Below are positions 26,594 through 34,776 of a stretch of DNA of 64,000 nucleotides, one piece after another. The stretch lies in assembly GCA_013540595.1 (NCBI GenBank), contig JABXKE010000002.1, positions 620,050 to 684,049 on the forward strand, written 5' to 3'. Position 1 is the stretch's first letter. The number at the start of each line of letters is the position of its first letter. Below the pieces are notes generated by a model. That model was not told where the DNA came from, did no database searches, and worked only from the letters and a program-made list of their open reading frames with translations. Position numbers and translations under genes: made by a program. The stretch is from Pyrodictium sp. (lineage in GTDB: Archaea > Thermoproteota > Thermoprotei_A > Sulfolobales > Pyrodictiaceae).

Positions 26594-28045
26594 TTGAGTG
26601 AGAGGCTTATCGTTCCCTTGGACCCAGAGAGTGTCAGGAGGATAATAGGTAGCCCACTATCTCTCCTCGAGGCGGCGCCGGGCGTAGAGGAGCTAGGCGA
26701 CACCTACGCAGTTATTAGTGTCCCCCGCATACTGGGCTTTGGTAAGCATAGACTAAAAGTGAAGCTTAGCGTGTACGAGACAGAGGAGACAATGCTGATA
26801 ATAATGGGCAGGGATGTTGACAGATTGATAGTCGTAGTACACGTCATAGATACCGGCGAGGGCTCACACGTTGTCGTCAGTAGTGGTGGTAGCGGCAGAC
26901 TAGCCAAGCTGGCAGCAGAGACTTCTTCAGCGGTGAGTAAGGCTATACAGTCACGCCTAGAAGCGGCCCGGCCCCAAGTAGAGATACATGCTGAGGACAA
27001 TAGTCTCGCCAAGCTAGAGAAGACTCTGCCTCCTGAGGCGACACTAGTCTACTACGATAGCTTTACACCAGTAAGAGACGTGCCCTACGAGGCCGCCCTC
27101 CGCGTAGTAGCCCTCCTCGGCCTAGACGACTACCTTGTAGAGGTTGCAGACTACTATGACACCTATACTCTGCGCCTCGTGCTCAGAGGAAACAGGGTGA
27201 CTGGGGCCTACGTGTCGCGCGGCTCTCTAGAGGCTGTAGGCGAGCAAGCCCTTAGCCTTGCTCGGAACCCTCCCGGGTACCGTGTACGTATTAGGGCTTG
27301 GAGCCTGACTGGTAAGACTAAGGCGTTCATATTTGAGCCGGAACTAATAGCTGGAGGTAAGAGGCACGGCGTCCACCGGCTTATGGGCCGTACACAGGTA
27401 GAGTATGGTGGCCTCGCCCCTAACATGTACATAGTCGTCTCCGGCACCGAAGTGGCAGTAATAGATCCGGTTGGCGACGAACATGTTAAGCACGCGGTTA
27501 GACTATTAATACATGATGTTGAGCAGGTAAAGAAGATAATTGTGACGTCTGTCGAGGCAGGCGTGGAGCAGGGCGTAAAAGTTCTGGCAGAAACTCTTCC
27601 ACGGGCAACTCTAATATCTACAGCTTACTGGGCTTCACAGATATCCTCGCTGGCAACAGCGTCGATACCTGTTGAGCCCTTGCCGGCGGTAGAGTCCAAG
27701 GTCAGTGTTGGTGGTAGCGAGCTACTACTCATACCCTCTAGAGCGCGGGGTGCGCCGAGCCTATCAGTATACGACGAGAAGACTAAGACGCTGATTACGG
27801 GGCCTAGCCTCGGAGTTGTTACGCCTCCTGGTGTGTGGACTGTAAGGATAGACAGTATAGACGAGTACATGGCTATGGTTAAGTCCTATGTTAGGCACAC
27901 GGTTTGGCCTGAGGGGTTCCTAGAGTGGCTTGAGAGGGTTTCTGGGCTAGAGGTGGAGCGTGTAGCGCCACGCTACGGCCCAGTAATAGAGGGCCGAGAC
28001 AACGTGTCCAAGCTGTTTAGTGAACTCAGAAAAATGTTCTCCTAG
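26594..28045 (+). CDS. SRPBCC-like domain fused to a degenerate metallo-beta-lactamase fold
   Basis: A 483-residue cytoplasmic protein in three parts. Residues 1-125 resemble an SRPBCC/CoxG-type ligand-binding fold (LIVPLDPESVRRIIGSPLSL). Residues about 135-255 resemble the domain also seen in the next gene (LRLVLRGNRVTGAYVSRGSL). Residues about 270-440 look like a metallo-beta-lactamase domain of flavodiiron type (MYIVVSGTEVAVIDPVGDEH, KIIVTSVEAGVEQGVKVL), but the HxHxDH metal motif is replaced by TSVEAGVEQG, so it should not bind the di-metal centre. TTG start preceded by GGGAGGAGG. First gene of the signalling island. Domain calls are by pattern. Confidence 0.6.
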   Translation: MSERLIVPLDPESVRRIIGSPLSLLEAAPGVEELGDTYAVISVPRILGFGKHRLKVKLSVYETEETMLIIMGRDVDRLIVVVHVIDTGEGSHVVVSSGGSGRLAKLAAETSSAVSKAIQSRLEAARPQVEIHAEDNSLAKLEKTLPPEATLVYYDSFTPVRDVPYEAALRVVALLGLDDYLVEVADYYDTYTLRLVLRGNRVTGAYVSRGSLEAVGEQALSLARNPPGYRVRIRAWSLTGKTKAFIFEPELIAGGKRHGVHRLMGRTQVEYGGLAPNMYIVVSGTEVAVIDPVGDEHVKHAVRLLIHDVEQVKKIIVTSVEAGVEQGVKVLAETLPRATLISTAYWASQISSLATASIPVEPLPAVESKVSVGGSELLLIPSRARGAPSLSVYDEKTKTLITGPSLGVVTPPGVWTVRIDSIDEYMAMVKSYVRHTVWPEGFLEWLERVSGLEVERVAPRYGPVIEGRDNVSKLFSELRKMFS

Positions 28046-28054
28046 AAGAAAAGT

Positions 28055-28696
28055 GTGGGGGAAGACTCTGGGTTGCCTGAGACAGTACTAGACTATAGGG
28101 GTATGGGCCCATTCCTGCCCTATGCTACTATAGAGAAGGCCCTCCGCGAGATGGGGGCTGTAAGACTGAGGGTGGACCCAGAAGTAGCAGACGTGCTAGC
28201 AGTCTGGGCGAGGCGTAGAGGCTACACAGTAGAACTCGCAGAAGACACTATAGTTGTCTCTCTCGCACCCGAACTGACAGAGGCAATACCCGCAAAAGAG
28301 GCCGAAGCAGCTGCTGGAGAAGCAGTAGCGGTAGAAGCCCAGGCTCCCCCTGTGCCCCAAGTGTCCATCAAGGCTAGTGAAGAGTGGAGGAGCGACATCT
28401 CTGAGAGGCTTGCAGACGTCGTCTTCGTCATTGAGGCTGTTCTACGTGCACCAATACTATACCGTGGCCCTGTATCCACGAAGGAGTTTGCCTCAGCTAT
28501 AGGCGGAGACAAGGTGCTCGTTAGAGTACAGCTAAACGGGCAAGACTACTTCCTCTACATAGAGAGAGGAGCAGTCAAAGCAGCCTCACAGATAGGCGCC
28601 CCTCTAACCCCCAAGCAGGCAGAGACGGTGGTAGAGCAGATGCTCTCAGCAAATCCTACAGTAACAGTCTACGACGCCTCTAAACTATTCGAGTAA
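28055..28696 (+). CDS. Two-domain protein of the signalling island, unknown function
   Basis: A 213-residue protein beginning nine bases after the preceding gene. Residues 1-75 form a small alpha/beta domain (FLPYATIEKALREMGAVRLR). An Ala/Pro/Glu linker follows, then residues 110-213 hold a domain with the pattern VLVRVQLNGQDYFLYIERGA followed by KQAETVVEQML and VTVYDAS. The strand-loop-strand with IERGAVKAA recalls DUF4388/PatA or DUF2226-type domains found in signalling proteins. Convergent with the PP2C gene, 24 bases away. Function unknown. Confidence 0.6.
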   Translation: MGEDSGLPETVLDYRGMGPFLPYATIEKALREMGAVRLRVDPEVADVLAVWARRRGYTVELAEDTIVVSLAPELTEAIPAKEAEAAAGEAVAVEAQAPPVPQVSIKASEEWRSDISERLADVVFVIEAVLRAPILYRGPVSTKEFASAIGGDKVLVRVQLNGQDYFLYIERGAVKAASQIGAPLTPKQAETVVEQMLSANPTVTVYDASKLFE

Positions 28697-28720
28697 CCCT
28701 CATCCAGGGCTCCAGAATGG

Positions 28721-29608
28721 TTACTCGGTGTACTCTACGATAGCAATAGTGGCATCATCCTCTGGTGGTGAAGCCTCGAGAACAATTTCTAATACGCGTG
28801 CAGCAGGGTTCCCTCCTACCTCGCTCAAGCTCTTGTGTTCAGACAAGAGTTTCAGCATGGCTTCTGTGAGTGCAGTAGGGTCGACACCGTCTGTTGTTAT
28901 GGCGTAGACTACTCCCTTCCTAACCTCAAACTCTGACACTAGGGGGTTGCCGACGAGCCCTCTGCCAGCCTCGAGGAAGTGTACTAAGCGCCCACCCGTA
29001 CCGAACTGTGGCATGGCACCCCACAAGAGCCAAGTATCCTCTGTGCGTGCACCAGAGAACCCTACAACGTAGCCGTCGCCGGCGAGTGCAAATGTTATAG
29101 ATGACGAGCCCAGTATCGCGAGGAACAGCGTCGTGGCTGGTGGGCTCTCCCTCCTCACCTCCTGCAACACAATCCTCGGCTTAGCCTTACCCTCTACAAG
29201 GCTCTCAAAGGAGAGAGGCTCAGAGCAAACCCCGCCACCACCACACTCCTTGTAGTAACCCTTCTTCACGAGTTCAAGCACGTCTAGGCTCCCAGGCCTA
29301 GCCTCAGCAAAGACTCTTGACACACAGTCGAGGCAGCGTCTTGCGAGCTGCACGCCAGAATACTCAGCCATGTAAGCCCTACAACAGTACACTGCAGCGT
29401 TTACAGCAAGGAAAGAGGCTCCACCACCACTAGAGGCTGAGACCCCATCAGCCACAGCCACTACGCCGCGCTCATGGTCTCCTGAGACCCAGTAGGACAC
29501 ATCGTCTTCTCCGTGAACATTATTCATTGTGGCAACCCACGCATTCCACGGCAACCCAGTACTCTCCCCCACAAGCCTATTCTGGCAGAGGAGTATACAA
29601 TCAAGCAA
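28721..29608 (-). CDS. PP2C-family (PPM) Ser/Thr phosphatase
   Basis: A 295-residue PP2C-fold phosphatase that should remove phosphate from Ser/Thr using two metal ions. Motifs: EDDVSYW then VVAVADGVSASSGGG (metal Asp-Gly), SPPATTLFLAIL, FALAGDGYVVGF, VYAITTDGVDP (metal Asp) and SPPEDDATIAIVEY (last metal Asp pair). The core is full length with an insertion near residues 115-150 containing four Cys (KECGGGGVC, plus earlier CC). It is convergent with the preceding signalling genes and upstream of nothing on its strand. In TerY-P type systems a PP2C of this kind is paired with a vWA protein and a kinase, as found at 33.9-35.8 kb. Confidence 0.88.
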   Translation of the reverse strand: MLDCILLCQNRLVGESTGLPWNAWVATMNNVHGEDDVSYWVSGDHERGVVAVADGVSASSGGGASFLAVNAAVYCCRAYMAEYSGVQLARRCLDCVSRVFAEARPGSLDVLELVKKGYYKECGGGGVCSEPLSFESLVEGKAKPRIVLQEVRRESPPATTLFLAILGSSSITFALAGDGYVVGFSGARTEDTWLLWGAMPQFGTGGRLVHFLEAGRGLVGNPLVSEFEVRKGVVYAITTDGVDPTALTEAMLKLLSEHKSLSEVGGNPAARVLEIVLEASPPEDDATIAIVEYTE

Positions 29609-29819
29609 GCTATTATGCAGTCAGACCCTTCCCTACTCGGTGCTACTGAATACTACTATTACTATCTGGCTGGAGAAGAGTATAATTGAGGTTTATCCCA
29701 CATGGACGCTGATCCTACCCATCTATTTGAGGTCCTAGGTGTATAGGACTAGAAGAGGGTGTGGATGTGTAATAGAGGGAAAAATGTTGGTTTGCGTGTT
29801 TGTGTTGTGGCGTGCTATG

Positions 29820-31454
29820 TTATAGGTCGTAGTAGCCGTATTCTAGTGCTCTTGTGAACTTTACTAGCATTAGTTCTAGTAGTACTGCTAGGCCTATGAA
29901 GCCTATACTTGTCACTGTGTACGGTATTGTGGGATCCTTAGCTACTAGTACGTGGTCTGAGAAGAAGCTCCAGAGCCCTGCTGTACCTATCATTGCGAAG
30001 ACTAGTGCTAGCACTATCAGTATCGGCATGCCACGTAGTGTATTCATAAACGTCGGCGGCGCCTTCTCTGGCTCGTACTTTTCTCCCCTTACCGGGAAGA
30101 ACATGTGCCTAAGTATTGATGCTGCGTAGTATAGGAAGCCCACGAACACTAATGACGCACCTACGAGCACGCCCGGCATGAACTTTGCCCTTATATCGAG
30201 CACTACCGACCATGGCTTGCCTAGTACCCAGAAGTTGAATATCTGCGGGAGCCCTGCTAGGCCGAAGCTTGTAGCCATTATTATTTGCCCAGTAGCTATC
30301 AGCGTGAACGCCCTCTTGCCCCAGATAGTGAACGTTCTGTCTATAGGCTTGTCTGCCAGGCCAGGGGTAGCGAAGTATATTAATGAGATAGCGCCCATTG
30401 CGAAGGCCATCATACACTCGTGTGCATGCAGCATAGTCACCCATGTGCCGTGCTCCCACCAGTTAGTCCACGGCCAAGTTATCACTAAGCCCTGCAGCGC
30501 CACGCCAACAACGCCAAACAAGAGTATTCCAACCATAAAGTACATACTTGGTATGTTCTCGAACTTTATATTGGCCTTCTTAGCTATTTTCAGGGCTTCA
30601 AAAGCCATTAGGGTTAGTGGCAGTATCTCTAGTGCACTAAACACGCCGCCCACTAGTATCCAGAATGTTGGCGTGCCTATCCAGAAGTAGTGGTGTCCCT
30701 GCCCTAGTATGCCCGACGTTGCTGCCAGTACTACGTCGTAGAAGATGTACTTGTCTACAACCCTCTTCAGCTCAGGCCTGGGTATAAGCACCATTAGTAG
30801 GAGCCCAAACGCGCCAGCATAGGCTACTTCTAGTGCTCCCTCAACCCAGTAGTGGACAGTCCACCATCGGAAGTACTCGCTTGTCGGCACGTGCTTGAAG
30901 AATATGTTTCCCGGCACATATAGTACAAAAGCTATAGCCGCGCCGAAGACTAGAGCCCATAGTGCTAGAGGCCACTCCCTCATTGGCGGTAGAGTCTTCA
31001 AAACTACTATCGAGAATAGAGCGAATGCAAGCAATACCAATATATCCCATATTCTGCCAAGCTCAACGTACTCCTTGCCCTCGTAGAGTAGTGGTTGCCC
31101 AAAGCCCCATATGTTTGACCCGCTCTGCATGAGTGGTAGAGAAAGGAAGCCCCCGATAACAGTGATGAGCAGCAACGCGATTACGGCCTTTACCAGGCCT
31201 GGGTAGGCTATCTCCCTGCCGGAGAGCACTGGCAAGACGTATATGACGGCGGCAAATGTCGCCGAGAACAGCCAGAACAAGAGGCCGTTGAGATGATAGG
31301 CTCTTGCAAGATTGAAGTTTATTATCCCGCTCAAAGCGTTTGGCGAGATGTAGTACAGTGCTGCAATGCCCCCGAATATTAGTTGTATGAAGAATAGTAG
31401 TACGGCTACAACCACGAGAGGGGCTGCAAGCTTTTGAGTCTTATAGGCTGGCAT
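29820..31454 (-). CDS. norB: Nitric oxide reductase large subunit (NorB)
   Basis: A 544-residue, about 14-helix haem-copper oxidase superfamily protein that reduces 2 NO to N2O. Haem ligands: His54 in ARAYHLNG and the HxH in TMLHAHECMM. FeB ligands: His201 in HYWVEGALE and the His pair in GQGHHYFW. Glu205 in HYWVEG replaces the Tyr-bearing oxidase helix and is a NOR hallmark, so this is a NOR rather than an O2 reductase. No quinol-oxidase-type N-terminal cytochrome extension is fused, consistent with a cNOR using the neighbouring cytochrome c subunit. It begins six bases after norC. The gene is intact. Confidence 0.9.
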   Translation of the reverse strand: MPAYKTQKLAAPLVVVAVLLFFIQLIFGGIAALYYISPNALSGIINFNLARAYHLNGLLFWLFSATFAAVIYVLPVLSGREIAYPGLVKAVIALLLITVIGGFLSLPLMQSGSNIWGFGQPLLYEGKEYVELGRIWDILVLLAFALFSIVVLKTLPPMREWPLALWALVFGAAIAFVLYVPGNIFFKHVPTSEYFRWWTVHYWVEGALEVAYAGAFGLLLMVLIPRPELKRVVDKYIFYDVVLAATSGILGQGHHYFWIGTPTFWILVGGVFSALEILPLTLMAFEALKIAKKANIKFENIPSMYFMVGILLFGVVGVALQGLVITWPWTNWWEHGTWVTMLHAHECMMAFAMGAISLIYFATPGLADKPIDRTFTIWGKRAFTLIATGQIIMATSFGLAGLPQIFNFWVLGKPWSVVLDIRAKFMPGVLVGASLVFVGFLYYAASILRHMFFPVRGEKYEPEKAPPTFMNTLRGMPILIVLALVFAMIGTAGLWSFFSDHVLVAKDPTIPYTVTSIGFIGLAVLLELMLVKFTRALEYGYYDL

Positions 31455-31460
31455 GCACGA

Positions 31461-32429
31461 TCACCCCCTTGCGTACCAGTAGAAGAAGGCGTAGAGGAGC
31501 GCGGCAGCGAACAAGGTTGTAAATAGCCAGTAGACCACCCATGCGCCCTTGCTCTCATACCATATGTCAAGGTTCTCCTCGAAGCTTGGCTCAAAGCTGT
31601 AGCCCCCAACAATCTTGGCTTCGCCCTTGACCCCAGCTTCTGAGAAGCTCTTAGCGTACTCTAGGACTGTCCTAGCCTGCTCTGGCGAGAGGACAGACTT
31701 GAATGGAGGCATGCCATTCTTGCCTTCTAACACAACGTTGACGAGGCCCTCCCAGCCAGTTGTTGAGAGAGCAGTCTCCCACCAGGCCTTGTCGCGGAAG
31801 TTTGGTGTTCCAGGCACAGCTCCAGAGCCGTCCAGACCGTGGCACGAGGCGCAGTACTTCTCGTAGAGCTGCTTGCCCTCAGCCAGCGCTCCTTGTTGGG
31901 CTTGCTGCGCGAATACTACCTCTTTGGGCGACATTGGAGGCCAGCGGTTAGTGTTGAGGTCTCTCAGGTATAGCATCCACGCTGTAAGCTTGTCTATCTC
32001 TTCATCAGTAAGGTTGAATGGCATGTGTTTCGTGCCAGCAAACGTCCTCAAGAGGCTCCTAATAGCCTCTGGGTCCCAGGCCCTCCTAGCAATATAGCCG
32101 AGGTCAGGAGCGTAGTAGGCGCCATTGCCTACTATTGTGTGGCACCCCATACAGTTATAGTCTATTGCCACCTTGAAGCCTTCCGCAGCGGTATACCCAT
32201 TATAGGTTACTTGGTCTGGTAGAGGGTTCCTAGGCTCCACAACATCTATGGATAACGGCGTAGCTATGGCCACAAAAAGTATTGATGCAATTATCATTGC
32301 CTTACCAAGCTTCTTATATGGCACCTCCTCGGGGCTGGCCTCTTCTCTCCTCCTAGCTGTTATTACGAATGCTATTATTGCTATTAGGAACCCAATAGCC
32401 ATGGCTGACAAGAATAGTCTGACGTACAC
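31461..32429 (-). CDS. norC: NorC-like cytochrome c subunit with two haem motifs
   Basis: A 322-residue membrane-anchored cytochrome c. An N-terminal helix and a second hydrophobic stretch (AMIIASILFVAIATPLSI) precede a NorC-type domain with CMGCHTIVGNGAYYAPDL near residue 93. A second cytochrome domain has CASCHGLDGSG near residue 193, with Met ligands probable at MPPF. A C-terminal membrane helix (VVYWLFTTLFAAALLYAFF) completes it. Classical NorC has one haem and one helix, so this is an enlarged form able to relay electrons through two haems to norB. GTG start. Divergent from the HTH regulator at 32618 with shared candidate operator repeats. Confidence 0.87.
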   Translation of the reverse strand: MYVRLFLSAMAIGFLIAIIAFVITARRREEASPEEVPYKKLGKAMIIASILFVAIATPLSIDVVEPRNPLPDQVTYNGYTAAEGFKVAIDYNCMGCHTIVGNGAYYAPDLGYIARRAWDPEAIRSLLRTFAGTKHMPFNLTDEEIDKLTAWMLYLRDLNTNRWPPMSPKEVVFAQQAQQGALAEGKQLYEKYCASCHGLDGSGAVPGTPNFRDKAWWETALSTTGWEGLVNVVLEGKNGMPPFKSVLSPEQARTVLEYAKSFSEAGVKGEAKIVGGYSFEPSFEENLDIWYESKGAWVVYWLFTTLFAAALLYAFFYWYARG

Positions 32430-32452
32430 AGCTACACCACCATGCTAGGATG

Positions 32453-32544
32453 ATGGTATACCATGGAGCTTCTGTGAACATGGTAATGACTAGCATTATC
32501 TATATTAGTTAGGGTTGCACTGGGCAACCAGTTCATGGTATTAC
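32453..32544. promoter_or_regulatory. ATGGTA repeats in the nor regulatory region
   Basis: The 188-base gap between norC and the divergent HTH gene holds a perfect 12-base palindrome ATGGTATACCAT at 32453-32464 and two more half-site-like copies, CATGGTAATGAC near 32479-32490 and CATGGTATTACG near 32533-32544. The shared CATGGTA-type core in three copies suggests binding sites for the adjacent HTH regulator, with control of both directions. Inferred from sequence only. Confidence 0.45.
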
Positions 32545-32617
32545 GGTACGAGACGACTTTAACTAGCGTTAAGCATGTATACTCTCCATTACACTACTAT
32601 ACTGTAGGGGCCTACTT

Positions 32618-33109
32618 GTGCGAGTAGCCCGTATAACAATGTGGGGATGCGAGGCTTTCCAGCGTGCATACCCCACAGCCTACGTTGGCTACCAGATACT
32701 CGATGACGGGAGGATAGAGCACCTCTTACTAAGCGAGAACAGTGGCTTGAAAAGAGTCAAGCTCAAAATGGACTGTGACAAATGTGTTCTTGGAAGGCTT
32801 GTTAAGTCATCTAAGCTTGTGTCCATGCCAACAGTGCTCGATGATGGGAAGAAGATAAGGTTTGTGACCACCTATAATAGGGAGGTTAAGAGAATCCTCT
32901 CAGAACACCGGAGCCAGCTCGTGAGTGTAGAAGTTCTCGATCTACGCAGTGTCGTGCTCACGAGGAGGCAGAGGGAGCTACTCAGAATAGTAGCTAACGG
33001 TGCGGGGACCTCGCCTTCACGCGTAGCCGTAAGGCTGGGCGTTAGCCGGCAGGCCGCACAGAAGCTCCTAACTAATCTAGTCAAGAAGATAGCAACGATA
33101 ATGGCTTAG
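32618..33109 (+). CDS. HTH_10 (Bat-like) transcription regulator divergent from norCB
   Basis: A 163-residue regulator. The C-terminal 50 residues form an HTH_10 domain (LTRRQRELLRIVANGAGTSP, SRVAVRLGVSRQAAQKLL), the family of bacterio-opsin activator and related archaeal regulators. The N-terminal domain is beta-rich and contains DCDKC near residue 52 plus a further Cys near the start (MWGCEAF), which could bind a metal, Fe-S cluster or react with NO. Start is TTG or GTG-type at 32618, close to a TATA-like stretch. Its position facing norC makes it the obvious candidate NO-responsive regulator, though this is inference. Confidence 0.8.
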   Translation: MRVARITMWGCEAFQRAYPTAYVGYQILDDGRIEHLLLSENSGLKRVKLKMDCDKCVLGRLVKSSKLVSMPTVLDDGKKIRFVTTYNREVKRILSEHRSQLVSVEVLDLRSVVLTRRQRELLRIVANGAGTSPSRVAVRLGVSRQAAQKLLTNLVKKIATIMA

Positions 33110-33181
33110 TGCCTAGCCCTTAGAGGGGCAAGAGGCTTTATTACTATTTAGCTCCTCTTAAGAGTCGTAAGGGTTGATGGG

Positions 33182-33952
33182 TTGGCTGCAGCAGAGAAGG
33201 CTAGGCGTAGCATGGTACTGGATGTTAGGGCTCCATGTGACAGGGTGCTAGACTACATAGCTTCACGTAGCCCTGTAGAGTACGCTGCTGGCGCTGCTAA
33301 GGTCCTCAACTACTCTGAGAAGAAGGGCTCCTACATAGTCTACTACGCTTCAACAGGCAAGGGTGAGTACCGTGTAGAGATAAGTGTGAGCCCTAGAGTA
33401 GACGGGGTAGCCTACACGTTCAAAGGCGCGGTAGAGGGCTCCATAACTATTGCTGGGTTACCCCGCGGTGGAGGCTGTAGACTGTACATAGAAGCTCAGG
33501 CTTCTGGGCCCCTCATAGCTGAGTATGGCGGCGAGGCCCTGGGCCGCATAGTGAACCGGATAGTTGTCAGCACAGTATCCAAGTTTCCTGCAGTACTAAT
33601 GGCGCGTGCACCTGTTGGCAGGCTTGGGGACGTATTCATAGAGCTACTAGAGCTAGTCAACATGGCTTCTGGGGGTTCTTCACGGGTGGCTGTCGGGGGG
33701 ACAGTCAGGAGCCTAGCCATAAATGTTCTCGAGGGCAAGATCATATCGGCTACTGGCTTTGGAGAGGAGGAGGCTGAAGAGAAGGCTTCCAAGCTCTCAG
33801 AGATGCTACGCACCGTGATGGGTGTGATAGAGAGCCTCGGCTGGGGAGGTGTTGAGCGCGTAGTTATTTCTACACGTGACCACGTAGTTGTAGCGAGTAC
33901 TACTGGGGGGATAGCCACGGTCGCTATATTGGAGAAGAAGGGTGAGGAGTGA
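33182..33952 (+). CDS. SRPBCC-like plus Roadblock/LC7-like fusion protein
   Basis: A 256-residue cytoplasmic protein. Residues 1-145 resemble an SRPBCC fold (SMVLDVRAPCDRVLDYIA, YRVEISVSPRVDGVAYTFKG). Residues about 165-256 resemble a Roadblock/LC7 domain (VRSLAINVLEGKIISATGFG, ERVVISTRDHVVVASTTGG, IATVAILEK), a dimerisation module that often partners small GTPases or scaffolds. TTG start with GGGTTGATGGG upstream. Its stop is overlapped by the vWA gene start, so the two are translationally coupled. No enzyme motif is seen; likely a sensor or adaptor. Domain calls are by pattern only. Confidence 0.6.
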   Translation: MAAAEKARRSMVLDVRAPCDRVLDYIASRSPVEYAAGAAKVLNYSEKKGSYIVYYASTGKGEYRVEISVSPRVDGVAYTFKGAVEGSITIAGLPRGGGCRLYIEAQASGPLIAEYGGEALGRIVNRIVVSTVSKFPAVLMARAPVGRLGDVFIELLELVNMASGGSSRVAVGGTVRSLAINVLEGKIISATGFGEEEAEEKASKLSEMLRTVMGVIESLGWGGVERVVISTRDHVVVASTTGGIATVAILEKKGEE

Positions 33953-34754
33953 GAGCCCCTTGGCCGCACTGCCTCCAAGCCTTAGACGCGTACTGGCAAG
34001 ACGCCCACTGAGCTTTACAGTACTAGTAGTCTTTGTGCTCGACCGCTCTCTCAGCATGAGTGAACCCCGGACCTATGATCATAGGTGGAAGTGGGAGCAC
34101 TTGGTGGAGCTTGTTGAGAGGCTTGTCACCAGGTTCTCTAGGAGCAAGATGGCCCGAGCTTTCCGCGTAGGCTTTGTCTGGTTTAGCGACGATGTAGTAA
34201 GCCTCTCTGACAACTCGCGCCGCTACTTTGAGGTTGTACCAGAGAATAAGGCGTTAGAAGTGTTTAGGCGTAGCCTCGAAGACAATAGGCCCCGTGGCAT
34301 GACTGCTATGGCCGACGCCTTAGAGGAGGCTAGGAGGATTATTGAGGAGTACATAGACGATACTAGGCTTCCCTCAGAGAAGTACGCGTCAGTCTTCTTA
34401 TTCACAGACGGGAAGGAGACAAGGAGGAGTGTAGAGGACGTTGCTAGGACGGCGCAACTCATATACAATGATACTGCGAAGAGGCTAGCAGAGCTAAATC
34501 CACGCAATAGAGTTAGCATCGCGACTATAGCTATGGGCCTTGACGCTGACCGCGAGACCTTGAGGGATATTGCTAGCTTCCTGCGTGAGAGCCAGAGGAA
34601 AGTGCTCGAGGAGCGCGGCCTAATAGAGTACGTAGACCCTCCATACCATGAGAAAATGTTCATTGACTCTCCAAGAGACGACAGAATCACAAGGGAGTGG
34701 GAAGAGGCTGTGAGGAGGTTTGTTGAGAGGCTTAGTGAGACGGCTGCAGTCTAG
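33942..34754 (+). CDS. von Willebrand A (vWA) domain protein, TerY/ArnB-like
   Basis: A 270-residue protein made mainly of one vWA domain with an intact metal-ion-dependent adhesion site: FVLDRSLSMSE (DxSxS) near residue 32, Thr in RPRGMTAMADALEEA, and Asp in ASVFLFTDGKETRR. vWA proteins of this type scaffold phosphoproteins; TerY and Sulfolobus ArnB are examples. GTG start overlaps the previous gene by 11 bases and the kinase gene follows after 22 bases, so SRPBCC-Roadblock, vWA and kinase form an operon. No membrane segment or signal peptide. Confidence 0.87.
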   Translation: MRSESPLAALPPSLRRVLARRPLSFTVLVVFVLDRSLSMSEPRTYDHRWKWEHLVELVERLVTRFSRSKMARAFRVGFVWFSDDVVSLSDNSRRYFEVVPENKALEVFRRSLEDNRPRGMTAMADALEEARRIIEEYIDDTRLPSEKYASVFLFTDGKETRRSVEDVARTAQLIYNDTAKRLAELNPRNRVSIATIAMGLDADRETLRDIASFLRESQRKVLEERGLIEYVDPPYHEKMFIDSPRDDRITREWEEAVRRFVERLSETAAV

Positions 34755-34776
34755 GGAGCCCATGGGGGTGTAGCTG

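Noticed and set aside
29820-31454. Cytochrome c oxidase subunit I instead of NorB
   Set aside because: Glu follows the FeB histidine helix (HYWVEG) and the oxidase His-Tyr crosslink motif is absent, while a NorC-type subunit is adjacent.
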